A stretch of 64,000 bases of DNA from Membranipora membranacea (lineage: Eukaryota; Bryozoa; Gymnolaemata; Cheilostomatida; Membraniporidae). The DNA is taken from assembly GCA_914767715.1 (NCBI GenBank), contig OU612071.1, forward strand, positions 17,480,948 through 17,544,947. The letters run 5' to 3'. Below, piece after piece: positions 1-12,009 of the stretch. Under the pieces are notes generated by a model. The model ran no database searches. It was not told the DNA's origin and saw nothing but the letters and a program-made list of their open reading frames with translations. Numbering within the stretch: the stretch's first letter is position 1; each line of letters opens with the position of its first letter. Position numbers and translations under genes: made by a program.

Positions 1-2204
1 ATGTAGGTCTATTGCTTTGCAGTAACAGTCACACATATATCTATAAAAGTATTTGAGCTGTCCATTTATATGCTCACTTACTACATACAAGATCATGAGT
101 GGGCAACCTTTTTTTTAAAGGCCAAATTTTACGCAGGCACAACTCCAAAGGTCCCAACATATCTATCAGGTATAAAACTGGAACCAGAGCAGAAGTTTTG
201 TACACACTAAAACAGATTTATGTGTAAAAACTGTGGTATGTTGCTGGAAACGTCAGCTCAACAGAATTACTGGTTTAACAAAGTTCTTGTGAAGTGATGC
301 ATGATCTGCCTGTGTACATGACTATCTCCCAATATTTCATGTGTATGGAAAAGGGCTGATCAATAATATGATTGTACAATTATACTTATATTCTTATAGG
401 GAGCTTTCTGCGATCTCGTCTGGTCTGACCCGGATGATATAGATGGATGGGCTGTCTCACCAAGAGGTGCTGGCTGGCTCTTTGGTGCTAAAGTTACCAA
501 CGAGGTAAGGTGTCAGTTCATACTAGAGCATGGAATATCACACAGCTTTATAATATCAGTAGCCAGTCAACCTTAGCTGCAATATTTAGTGTGGCACATA
601 TCTTCCTAAATAAGACATCACAAAAGATTGGCTGATGTGGTGTGACCTTGTATTGAAGTTTCAGAGCGCTTATTTGTGTATGATAGCATACCAGAAGTCT
701 GAAAATGTTCATTTAGATCGGTTACTCTCTGCTTCGTAGTAATAACCAATAAAATGATATCTGGGTTTTTAGGTATTATTTTTGAGTTGTCTGCTCTTTG
801 ACATACATTTTTCATAGGTGCACTATTCTATCGTTATTTCAAGTTTTACCAATCATTGCACAGTTGGTGTGACCAGAGTAACTGATGAGTTGGCATCAAT
901 CTGAAAGCGGTTTTTCTATTTTCTTGCAGTTTATCAGTGCCAGAGGAGTTCTGGGTTCGACTCTAATTGGCTGAGCAATTCAGATTGATCTATTCCAATC
1001 GATCACCACTTATTGGACCGTTTTGCATGACTTAATATTTTATTATTTTGTAGTTTGTACACATAAACAACCTGAGTCTGATATGCAGAGCTCATCAGCT
1101 GGTACATGATGGTAAGTGATCAATATTCTCATAACCCAAGTCACATGTAAGAACAGTGAATGCCACTCTCATAAGTTGAGGAAATGTCGATGTTAAAAAT
1201 TTCATGAGTCAATCCAATTTGCAATATCCAGTGTTCCCATAACCCAAATCACATCATAAGAACAAATAAGTTAAGATGATAGAAAATACCCACAATACAT
1301 TTACTATTGTTGACTTTATCTCACCTGGACTACCAAAGCATTGCACTGTGGGATACACATTAATTTGCCCTCTTTGAATTAAGAGCGTTAGTCCATAGAA
1401 ATGTGAGCTGAGGTTCGCCCTTATAAGGGAAGTTCCTGAACTTTTGACGCTAATTTGCTTGAGTATATTTACTAAATGTATTTTGTTTCTCTGCAGGATA
1501 CAATACATGTTCTCTGATAAGCTGGTGACTGTGTGGTCAGCCCCTAACTACTGCTATAGGTAAAGTATTCTACTCGATATGAAGAATATTTTGTGACAGG
1601 GGCGACAATACTGCCCTGAGCTTGCAAAACAGTGCCACTGACAAAAAATACAATATTCCCAAAATCTGTCGAACTTCACCCGAACCTTGTAAACACCGTA
1701 TCTGGCTTACTTACATTTGTTTGATCGCTGTGTCTGCTGTAAACTTACAAATGTAGCAGGTACTTTGTTTTGCCTACCCAGAGCTAACTGATCTGTTGTC
1801 CAATTCACTTCAAAGTAGCTCCAGTAACTCATGACAGATCATAACTGTTCAAGGGTAGATCCTAGGATACTATCAGCCGTTCACTGCACTCTGAAACACT
1901 AATATCCAAGGTCTTGCCAAAGCCAGTTACCCTAAATTTGGAAGATTATGTTCTCATTTGTGAAACTTGGACATGTAATTTTAATTTTGTCTAAACAATT
2001 TCCTGTGAGACAGTTTTCAGTCTGAACGCTGTAAGCCGAGATCAGGGTGTTTTATGTTATTTTGTTGATAGTTTGTAATTGAAACATTAAGTTCACATGA
2101 CTCACTCTCTCAAGTTCGGTGAACTTGTAAGGCTTGAGTATTTGATATATAGCGTTTATGTCCTCAAGGCACAACAGTCAAAAGACCTTGGTATGTTTGT
2201 TTTA
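1..2204 (+). pseudogene. Partial, frameshifted duplicate of PPP6C (exons 7-9)
   Basis: This stretch matches 60748-62964 almost base for base, introns included, in the same orientation. Three PPP6C exons are recognisable: 400-504 ([10 protein letters not shown]... to KVTNE), 1054-1111 (FVHINNL...) and 1497-1559. The first two encode the same peptides as the intact gene. The third lacks one base (gatacaatac versus gatacaagtac), so the frame runs into TGA after about ten codons. The similarity stops at about 2204, just before the place where the final PPP6C exon should begin, and unrelated sequence follows. The copy therefore has no last exon and cannot encode a full phosphatase. Exons 1-6, if present, lie left of the window. 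It may be a real segmental duplication or a haplotype/assembly duplicate. The break in homology and the frameshift favour a real degenerate copy but do not prove it. Confidence 0.88.
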
Positions 2205-2685
2205 CAAGACCTATCTCTATTGTCAATTTTCTTCAACTATAGTCTCTGCAATGAAACCAATATTATTATATAGTTATTGATCTTATTGTATAATAGTATA
2301 TAACAATTTCTATAGCACAGCCCTTCTTTAGATTTAGTCCGGTGGTCAAGACATCCTTCGACCTCTACAACTTGGGAATTTTACCACTCGATTTGCCAAA
2401 ACTACAGGAGGCCTGACATGCTCTCTAAATAATACAGAGACATGGTGGAAATTTCATTCTTAATGTACTTTCTGATTAACATATCTGTTGGCTCTGATTG
2501 AATTGGGAGCCGGTCAGAGCCAACACATTGGCTAATGTCTCATAGACATAACAAGATTGTTGTCCTGCAATTCTAGTACTGAAACATTATTGTAAGTACC
2601 AAAGTCAATCAAACTGATTTTACCCATGTAGAGTCGGCTTCAAGTTTGCCAGCTGGTTGACTGTTTGATTTTCTTTCTTTTACAG

Positions 2686-5600
2686 TGCCAACCATAGGTA
2701 GAGTTTGCACAGTTGGTGGAGACATCAGGGGTGACTTTCCTACCCCCTCCCTCTCAAGGGCCAGGTATGATTTGGCTCTTCTCTTGGTTTTTGCTCCTAT
2801 CTTTTTATGAGAAGAGTATACTCTTGTATTCATAGTCAGGTATTCCAATGCTAAACTTTCAGACACTTTAGCTGCCTATGGTATTGACCAGATTTGACCA
2901 TATAGATACGGATTGGACCCAGCAACATACAGCTATCCCACAATGCAATTCTATTATTAGACCGATTTGAGTCCAAATGTGCAATATTTCTATTCTTTTT
3001 TACTTGAGTAGTGTTATGGTAAAACACAAATATCTAGGGACAACAGGACAACTCAGATATTACAATGCAGCAATCAGGTTTTCCCCTGTGATTAGGGGGA
3101 TAGATCTGATTCTGCGAGGCTGGAAAACTACTTGGCAATTTAGTTATATGTGGTTCTCTTCACACTAACATCGAGATTACACTATTATCATGTGTATATC
3201 TGATCGTTAGAGTCAATTTAGTAGCAGTACCTAGCATGTACCCATCCCTAATTAATAAAATTGAACACGGGTCGTCACACCAAACTTCTGGTGACGGTAC
3301 TACTACTGAGTGAAATAATTCACCCTATCGATCAGAGATTTACATGCAACATTATATAATGTGATCAGTGTGAGTTCTCTTTATAGACCTGCTGTAGCCC
3401 AGTCTGTGTGCGGCTCTATACGAGAAGGTAGACAGATGGACTCGAGGCATTCTTTACCTGCGGGTATAGCACTGCAGAGCCAAGATAGATACAAGGTAGA
3501 TATTGATGAGATTTCGCTGAGGAAGAAAAATTTCCTCAGTTGTTCACTTTTCACTTTATCCTCATTTGACTAACTATTCAAATGTAATGAGTGACCAATG
3601 TCATTTTCATGGTTTTGGCAAGCTGTAAACACCGATATTGAATCATAACTTTACCAATGGTTAGGGAATGAATGTTATTAGTATTTGAGGTCGGCTAGGG
3701 TTAATGACCAGTGACAGAGAAATCAGGAATTTGTACCAACGGGCACCACTGAGGATGGAAACATTACCTTGCAGTCAAAATTCCAGCGTTCTACCAACCC
3801 AGCTGTTCCTGTTATGGCATAATGCATTTGATATGACAGGGATTGTCTTTTCACGAGCAAGGGGCAGACAACTCTCAAATATGGTCCTCATGCAAAATTT
3901 CTTGTAAATGTTACAGAATATAAAAGCAGATCTTGTGGAGGCAGCTGAAGATTACTTACAGAAGAATCCTTAATCAGATAGGAGAGTTATAGACAAAGCT
4001 CTCAGATCAAGGTTTGTAGAGTTGCTTTTAAGAAGATCAGAAACACTGTCAATAAATAATCTTTAAGAGTTACACTAAATGTTTTCTTTCATTCATCATA
4101 AGTGGAACTACTGTGCTATGGCGTGATGCAAATGCAGGTCATTAAAGTTTAATGTTGCAGCTGTAAATTTGGAAGCAGATTATCCTTCATGCAGACCTTA
4201 TATTTGAATAAAATTTTGTTTTCAAATTTGCAAGCAACAACAGCTAGAAAGTTGTGAAACATCATCATCTGTAAAAAAGAAATTATCTTGACATGTGTGA
4301 GTTGCATCTGTGTGTATTTATCCTTGCCACTATAAACAGCCTAAGCTCCTGTCCCTTAACCTTTGTAAAGAACATTATATCTGGTGTTTCGTAGTACTGC
4401 TCCAGCCGATGAACCAAAGAGGAAATCACAACCAGCCAACACTAAACAGGAAGTAGCTAAGTGGTTAGAGCAGGCGACAGATGAAGGTTAGCGTCTCACC
4501 TTGAAATGGTTCAAACAAATAACACCTACCTCAATGTGTACAGGATATCAATAGCAGAATGTAGATATGGTCTTTAAAGGGCAACCAGGGTTTCAAACAA
4601 CTTCTCATTGGCCCTCATTGATTAATAGCAGATTGCACCTTCTGCAAAGGGAAATAGACAAAATCTAATTCGGATGATTATTCAGCCAGAATTCTTCTGA
4701 AACATTTCACCCATCAGGTACTCAAACTCAACTAAAATTGAATATCACAGGGCAGTTTCCTGTTCCTGTTATAATTTAGCCTGTGCTCTATCATCATTAC
4801 AGCAATGTCTTGGAACCTCCTCTAAACCGAAGTGTTACCTAGCTTAGAGTCAGCAACTAGTTGGAGTTTTGCATCGCATTAATGCACAAAGCTGATGCTG
4901 CCTAGCACATTATTTACTACCCATTAATGCATTGCTGCGAAACCTTGGTTGCCCTTTAAGTTTAGACCTCTTGGGTTTAAGTTAGTTTTTTTTGTTTCAT
5001 TAATCATATTTGTCCAGTTTATGGTAGAAGTTTTCAGATTGGATTTTACTTTGGATCTTGAATCTGAAACATACCAGAAAAATCCACTAGCTAAGCTCCT
5101 AAGGTATATCATCAAATTAATCAGTCCCACCAGCAAAGTTCACCTTCAAGCTTTCACCAGATCGATTAATCAAATTGTATGATGCGCAAACTTTGATATT
5201 TATCTTCCACAGAACAAGAGATAGCTCTGCACTTTTTCCGCTCAGTTGGAGGGATGAGACTGATGGGTACTGGAGGTAAACCGGAGATGAATACCAGACA
5301 CCAAACCTTATTATCAGCTCTCGAGACAGGGGAGGCTGGAAACCCTCATCTACCTCGTCTCAGCTACCAGGACGAGCAGAAACGCAGAGAGAGAAAGCAG
5401 AGAAATCTGCAGTTTGTTAGACTACTTAGCCCCAAAACTCTTAACAACAGGTTTGTAAATTTTACCTGCCCTGAGGCCTTGCCTTTAACTGATTGAGACT
5501 TCCCATTCATGCAAAGACGGAATCCCTTAGAAAAGCATGTGAGAGGACAACTATTCTGTTATTCCGTTCAAATGCAAGCTTTATCTCCCCTGCCTAAACA

Positions 5601-6169
5601 ATAAAATTTTCTTTGGAAAGAGTTGATGTGCTCAACAGCCTCCAAAAATCGCTGCCCATGTTTGACCTCCACCACCATCATCTTGTGTGCAAAATAACAA
5701 CTACCAGTAACTACTTCAGTACCATTCCAGAGATAGAATAAACATCATAATATTACAGATCAACATTTCCTACCACGCAAATAGTGATCTATCTTTTGAC
5801 AAAACTGCTATTGTTTTTTTTTGGAGAGATAATCGCAACTTCATTGATTTGAAGGTTATTGCAATGTGGCGTGCCATAGCCGGTTTTTACTTTCCTGGTC
5901 GACTCGGGTGAATGGCCCACAACAGCCAAATTAGGTAGTACTAGAAAAACAGTGCACGCGGTTGGGCTTGACCTTATGATACCAAATCCGACGCCACTAA
6001 CACTGAGCTATCTCTGATCCTGTCCTATTGTAGGCAAGAGCTACAGAGCTGGCACCACCTGCCAGCCTACAGACAGGCAAATAGAGCTGATAACGTGAGG
6101 TCACACTACACTCAGCCTCAGAAAGTTAGACCACTTCACTTCACTATCCATCCAGACTGGGGACCGTAA
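2686..6169 (+). CDS. 3' exons of an unrecognised multi-exon gene, with one in-frame stop
   Basis: Six exons join with consistent phases: 2686-2764, 3387-3495, 3917-4011, 4395-4486, 5213-5450 and 6034-6169, ending at TAA. All have AG acceptors and GT donors. The product is hydrophilic and basic, with short segments such as PAVAQSVCGSIREGRQ, EVAKWLEQATDEEQEIALHFF and RPLHFTIHPDWGP. I see no signal peptide, membrane segment or catalytic motif, and I do not recognise the family. The third exon reads NIKADLVEAAEDYLQKNP, then TAA (3971-3973), then SDRRVIDKALRS in the same frame. The protein is thus interrupted by a single nonsense codon in otherwise coding-like sequence. It could be a recently dead gene, a base error or a mis-called exon. 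The 5' exons were not found; the degenerate PPP6C copy ends 480 bp upstream. A TTAA-type MITE sits in the intron before exon 5213-5450. AATAAA occurs at 6537-6542. Confidence 0.6.
4578..4955. mobile_element. TTAA-flanked MITE, copy 1 (378 bp)
   Basis: The element has inverted ends AGGGCAACCAGGGTTTC and, reversed at the other end, AGGGCAACCAAGGTTTC. It is flanked on both sides by TTAA (4574-4577 and 4956-4959). A relative with the same ends lies at 7865-8240. TTAA target duplication is characteristic of piggyBac-type transposition. There is no coding capacity. It lies in an intron of the unrecognised + strand gene. Confidence 0.75.
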
Positions 6170-7864
6170 TAACATCTGCCCCTCAATCGATGGGTTCTTG
6201 TGAAGACCTAAGGCTATCACCAAAGTAACAAATGCCATATAGTGTGTCAAACTTGACCTTTTTTAATTGCTCAAAATAAGCGACATTCTGATGTTTAGTT
6301 TTATTTTCATATATTCGTCCAATTTTAGTTGTTTTCAAATCAAGCTGTATTAAGTTAGGAGGACGCATAAAGTCGAATCAAGACAACACCAACACTTTGC
6401 TCAAATGACAGAAATGTGCTCGCTATTTTTGTGATATTATAATGCCATAAGAGAGTTTGTCTATTTTTAGAGTTTAGAAATGTGTCCAATTTGTTGTCAA
6501 CTTCATTGTCACATGTAAGATAGTAGCTATATTGAAAATAAACTTGAGAAACAGTTTCACTTATTCTGTTCTTCACTACTATAGCACTTTGAGGTTACTA
6601 GACAATGTGTTGGTTTTGATTGCCTGGCGTTTGGATCCTAACATCCAGGGAAGAACTAACACATCGACTGCAATCTGGCACACTACCAGACAGTTTTGTG
6701 CATGTTGCAGTACCAAAGGAAGCTTTGTCTGAGCATCTCAGACTTTTGCCCCCTCAAGACGGACCTGAGCGGGAACAGAGCTTAATTTTGTGTAGTATCA
6801 CATATCAGAGTAACTTTTAATCTTATTGTTCTTGATAATCCAGAAAACACATGAGAGGCCCTGATTAAAAGTTTTGTTGACAGGTATTAATCCCCCATCT
6901 TTAATATGGTCAAATTCATTTTGTTGGGTATTTCCCTCAATACCTCAATACACTGCTGGACAAATTTCATGTTGATGTTTGGTGCGCCGTTGGGCTGAGA
7001 AGCAGTAGAATTGAGGATATGGAGGAGGAACTGCATTAATTGTTAGCAACAAGTGAACCAAAACAAGTCGCTACCTTCACCCGCCCACCGAGCCGCCGTA
7101 GGATGGCGCCAACCAGCAGAATCTAAAAAATGAAATGCAGGCAAATTGGATAAAACTTTAGCCATCAAAAGCGGAGGGAAATATCTTTAATTTGAAATTA
7201 TTAATTGAAATTATAAACATCCAATAAGATAGGCAAATGGTGTTGCAGTAGGAAAAACTCTTGAGCAATATTGATGTCAACGACTGAGAGATGAAGAGAA
7301 AATCTTGAAGTTGCCAATCCTCTACATAAAGTTTGACAACTCTCAGACACTGTGTTTGTATTCTAACCAAATAGTTCACCAGAGAATGCCCTAACTTGAA
7401 ACAATGTAGTGAAATGCAGTATTTGCCAGAGTGGTTACTGCTTAAACTAGGGCTAATGTTATGCATTATGCCAACGAGGCGTGATACAGGATTTATGATG
7501 GCCGAAATTCAGGCAACAAAGTGGATATTTTCTGGCTTAGGCGTCCAGAGCTTTGATGATGGTCTATATTGATATATCAATTTAACGACCATTTTGACAA
7601 TCAAATGGTATAACTTGATGGTTGTCTAGGTGCGAGTCATTCAGTTAGAGTCATTAATATTTTAAGCGCTCTCCTCTATATTTTCTTGTAAATATATAGT
7701 TCCCACCTGTTGCCATTCACTTTCAACACTGCATTTATGGGTTTGGGCAACAATCTTGTTGATGATATTTACTACACCTGTCTATGGGAGTCCAGCAAAC
7801 TATTCTGGCTTCCAGAGCGAGTTCTGCGGAATATGGTATTCTGTTGCTACATTACTGTTTTTAA
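6170..7864. other. Intergenic, no supported gene
   Basis: AT-rich sequence follows the stop of the unrecognised gene. Short open frames at 6183-6820 and 7158-7466 lack splice context, domains or composition to support coding. A fragment at about 7120-7145 resembles the outer arm of the hairpin MITE seen near 63500. Nothing else is supported. Confidence 0.5.
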
Positions 7865-8240
7865 AGGGCAACCAGGGTTACAAACAGGTCCTCATCGCTT
7901 GATAGCACATTGCACCTTATGCATAGGGAAGCGAACCCAATCTAAATCGGATGATTATTCAGTGAGAATTCCCGTGAAACATTTCGTCCATCAGGCACCA
8001 AAAATGCTGCTCAAACTCAACTAATATGGAACTTCATAGAGCAGTTTCCTGTTCCTGTTCCTGTTACATTTAGCCTATGCTCTATAATTATTACAGTGAT
8101 GTCTTTCACCCTCCCCGAACCTGAAGTGTAACTCAGCTAAGAGTCAGCAACTACTTGCATGGTGTCTTGCACGAAGCTGATGCTGTGTAGCACATTCTTT
8201 ACTTCCTATTTATTTATTGCTGTGAAACCTTGGTTGCCCT
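7865..8240. mobile_element. TTAA-flanked MITE, copy 2 (376 bp)
   Basis: Same family as 4578-4955, with ends AGGGCAACCAGGGTTAC and inverted AGGGCAACCAAGGTTTC. TTAA stands immediately outside each end (7861-7864 and 8241-8244). Internal sequence is clearly alignable with copy 1, including a shared stretch around a GAACCCAATCTAAATCGG-like segment. It is non-coding. Confidence 0.75.
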
Positions 8241-8244
8241 TTAA

Positions 8245-11200
8245 TACTTCACATTATAAATTAACGGCATATGACAGGTAGGCCTACACTATAAACCCAC
8301 TACCCAATAACAGACGGCTTCTTTTGCAAACTCAAAACATTTCAGTCAGCATATCGCATTTATGTGGCTATATAGACGCAATAAATATATTTTACGCGTA
8401 AATAGATAAAGTAAAAATTTCGTATTCTGCACATCATTGACACACATAAACATCATTCCAACCCCAACAAGGAAGGAGCGTTCCTCTGAACCAACCTTGG
8501 GATGACAAATAGTCACTGCTTATAAACAGGCACGATTTCGAGATAGTGATCATGGCATTGTCCATATTGTGTATTAATTTCTCACCAGACAAAAATACTG
8601 AGAATAAACCCTACTGAAAAGTGCATTGCAATAATTTTGGTTGAAATTGCCACAATTGTGGTTGAAATTACGACAATTGTGGTTCATTGAGCCAATTGTA
8701 AAAATTGCAACATTTGTGGTCACATCTTATCTTCTTTTTAATTCTTGTTGATACAGGCCGAAAACTTTTCTAAAGAGTTGGTTTCTTGATGTGGTCGAAT
8801 TTTCACATTGCTTCATATATACATAGCATGTTACGTACAGCTAGATTTCTATACTCATTTATAATAAAAGCTATGATAAAACTGAAAAGTGATTAAAAGG
8901 GTTTTCTAAATTTGGATATAGATATTTTATTTTGGCAATTTCGCCAAAGGCAAATTACAAAGTGCTGTGGAAGCAAGGCTCTGTCATATTAAACTGTTTT
9001 GAACTATAAATTCTGCAGAAATCTGTTGGTTCTCATCTTCGGCATCAGGAACTGAGACCTTCCTTTGACATAACAGGAATGTAAATTATGGTCTTCATTA
9101 GTAATAAAGCCTGTTGCCTGCTTTTGAACACTGTCAATGATGAAAAACTCCTTATCAAGCTCAAAAGATTGTATGTAATGGTCCCCTTCAACCATGAGTT
9201 TGAGTAATACTCGTCAACAAATAGTTTTATATATACTGATTATATCGTTTTGTAGAAACAATACTAGGCGCAGCAAATAGTTGTGCAAAACCACCACACA
9301 ACAAAGAGGTATTCTACTAGAAACCATGAATCAAGTTCAATTTAAAGGCCTCTTCTACTATAACCTTCTCATGGCTGGCCCAATAAGTGTGAAACTTTCC
9401 CAGCGTGTCGATGCGCTTACATTTTTTCAATTCTAGTCTTTCCCCATTATTAGAATTGTGAAATAATCAGTGTGGTTTCGCTGTTACACAGACTTGGAGG
9501 CTGCAAACTCTTCATTTAGGTGCAGACAGACTATAACACCTAAATTACACGCTGTTGGAAATACTTTAGCTTTTACCCCAATTGCATTGGATTTTATTAC
9601 AATGCATGCTGACGGCGGTTGGAGAAGTTGCCCGGCTTCCTGGTGTCTCCTACCGCTCATGTGAAAGGTCAGCTGCCTCCCAATAAGACAGTGCCTGACT
9701 TCGTAGTCCATCACATTTTCACCAGCCAAATTGATGAAGGCAATTCATTGAAGCTAAATGCTGGTCGATGGGAGGGGGGATATCACAAGATACCCTTCCA
9801 AGTTTCTGATGATTGATTTAGAAAATTCCTATCCTGCTAGTTGTGCGTGCTTGTCATGTGACTTGCTTTCATTTTTTTCCTGATTATCAAGACTGCATCT
9901 AGAAAGTGATACTGATTTTTGTGAAGATGGAACATTCGACAAACTGTATTAAATTTCCCTAAACTGTTGCTATACCTAGGATTACCCGCTCCTGGACTTC
10001 ACAGATCAAGAGATCCACAACTCCAAAATGAAACTTGCAGCTCAAGCCAGCTGGCGCATAAATATGTGTGAGGGTTCCAATGACTATACATATTGATAGT
10101 CTTTGATGTAACGAAGCTGAGACATAATCCATTATCCCTATATCACATTTTGCTCGAGGGCGTGGCAGCGCCCGCCCAATCTGAGATGACTGGGGATGCA
10201 ATTTAAAACATGCTCATCCCTAGAATGCAACTAGAGTAACACATAACGTTGGTTATTCGCTTCAATTCATTTCAAAAGCATTGGTGTTTGTGACAACTTT
10301 TATTCTTTTAGCTAAAGCAATAATATATTGAATACTAGTATTGTAAGGAAAGGTTTTGCTAGTGTAAAACTTCACAAGCAGTTAAAATGTAAGAGTTTAT
10401 GTAACACTTCTAGATTAGCTCTGATAAAGTGGAGGCAAGACAGATGTATAAAAAATCAATCAAACTATTGTGTTATAATAACTCCTGTTTAGGAACAAGA
10501 AAAATCAAGCTGAATTGGATATGACCATAAATGAAAATTGCAAAAAGCTAAAAATACAACAAACAAAATCTAACAAAAAAAATGTGACATTCACTTTGCT
10601 AATAAGTGATTTATAACTTAAAACTCTTGGTACAAAAATGAACATCGAAGAATGCTAGAATGCCACCAAAAACAATCACAAAAACAAACCAGCATTCACT
10701 CACTCACTCATCCATTCACTTTACAAAGCGTCTGCTTTGTGGTGGCTCTCATCATTTCAGTTGTAGCCTCAGTACTTTGTATAACTTATAATATGTATAA
10801 TCGCCCCATATCATAGAGAATCATTTCAGAACATACAGCCATGCCAATGTTTGTAAATCCAAGATAAAAAATATTGGCTTTTGAACTAATAAAATTTGTA
10901 AAATACAAAAAGCGATCATCATTGGGTAAGTAAATGTTAATATTGTGGAACGTTTACTCACACACTTATTGACTCATGGTGATTAAACTTGATTGATTGA
11001 TGCAAGTAAAGAGTGTTATAATTGATGTGGTTGTAGCGACAAACTAAAGTGAATTCCAGAATCAGATAAAAAGTTGTATGTTTGTTCAACCTGGACAATA
11101 TACAAGGTGCTAATAAAATATTTTGGATCTTTTGCACACATACTGATAATTTTAGAAACTCTCTGAAACAGCATTAGCAAGGTCAAGCTGCAACAAATGT

Positions 11201-11911
11201 GGCCACATATAGCAAAACAGATTATTAGGCCACTAATGTTATTTCTCCTACAATGATCAATAATAACCAGTATTGATGATAGTGTGGGTTCTTCCATCAA
11301 ATTTAGAGAACAGCCAGTCAGTCTTAATAAATACCCATCAAGTCAATAAGCAAAAGCAATAAGCGAAAGCGAGATTAATAGGTAAGAAGTAAGATGCACT
11401 ATACAATACATCCTGACAATGTACACATTTCTATGGTGTAGTAGTACAATGCTGACACATATGGTGATTTGTTTGCCGGTTAGCATAAACTTTAGCAGTA
11501 GCAGCAACCAGAAGGTCTTCATATAATACATCACACCAGTCTGTCAAAAGAGGTCAAATGCATTTTCAATTTCATTAAACTTGACTGTTTACTGTTAATT
11601 CAAATTGGAACATGTCTGACCTTCGACAAGCACAGAACAATTCATGTTTGGTTGCAGGATGGTATTAAATCGTTAGTCCAAAATTTCAGTAATGCTAAGG
11701 CAGAACACTCGTAAGACTTCTACAAAATTGCTTGTCTTGAGTTTTAGATTTTAGCTGAGAGGTCAATCGAAGCCAAATGTTGAGGTAGGTTTAATTAACT
11801 GACACATAGCTGGAAAATAAACTAAACTGATAAATTATTAATATGAACAGTAGCGTTTCTTTAGCTTCATCAAATGAAATAGCAATGTTGACACTCACCA
11901 TCATGATAGAA
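8245..11911. other. Intergenic, low-complexity patches, no supported gene
   Basis: Includes a short degenerate direct repeat at 8635-8725 built on attgtggttgaaatt. A 66-codon open frame at 9619-9816 has no recognisable domain. The rest is AT-rich sequence that includes the likely 3' untranslated and downstream region of the Roco-caspase gene on the minus strand. No convincing exon was found here. Confidence 0.5.
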
Positions 11912-12009
11912 TTATCTGCGATTTTGCTGATTTCTTGTCACACTGAAGCGTTTCTGTTTACTCTTTACTTCACCTCTTCTCCCTTCACGCTTCACAACTA
12001 ATTTTTCAT
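11912..12009 (-). other. Terminal exon: basic C-terminal tail
   Basis: Acceptor ...ttttgtag precedes the exon. Joined to the phase-1 end of 13393 it reads DEKLVVKREGRRGEVKSKQK..., strongly basic, and ends at TAA (11914-11912). It lies beyond the normal caspase p10 end, so it is an extra tail. A basic cluster could be a nuclear-localisation or acidic-surface binding segment (inference). An alternative 3' end cannot be excluded. Confidence 0.6.

Noticed and set aside
9619-9816. Open frame with QLPPNKTVPDFVVHHIFTSQ
   Set aside because: No domain, no splice context and no Kozak support; overlapping frames on both strands are similarly open.
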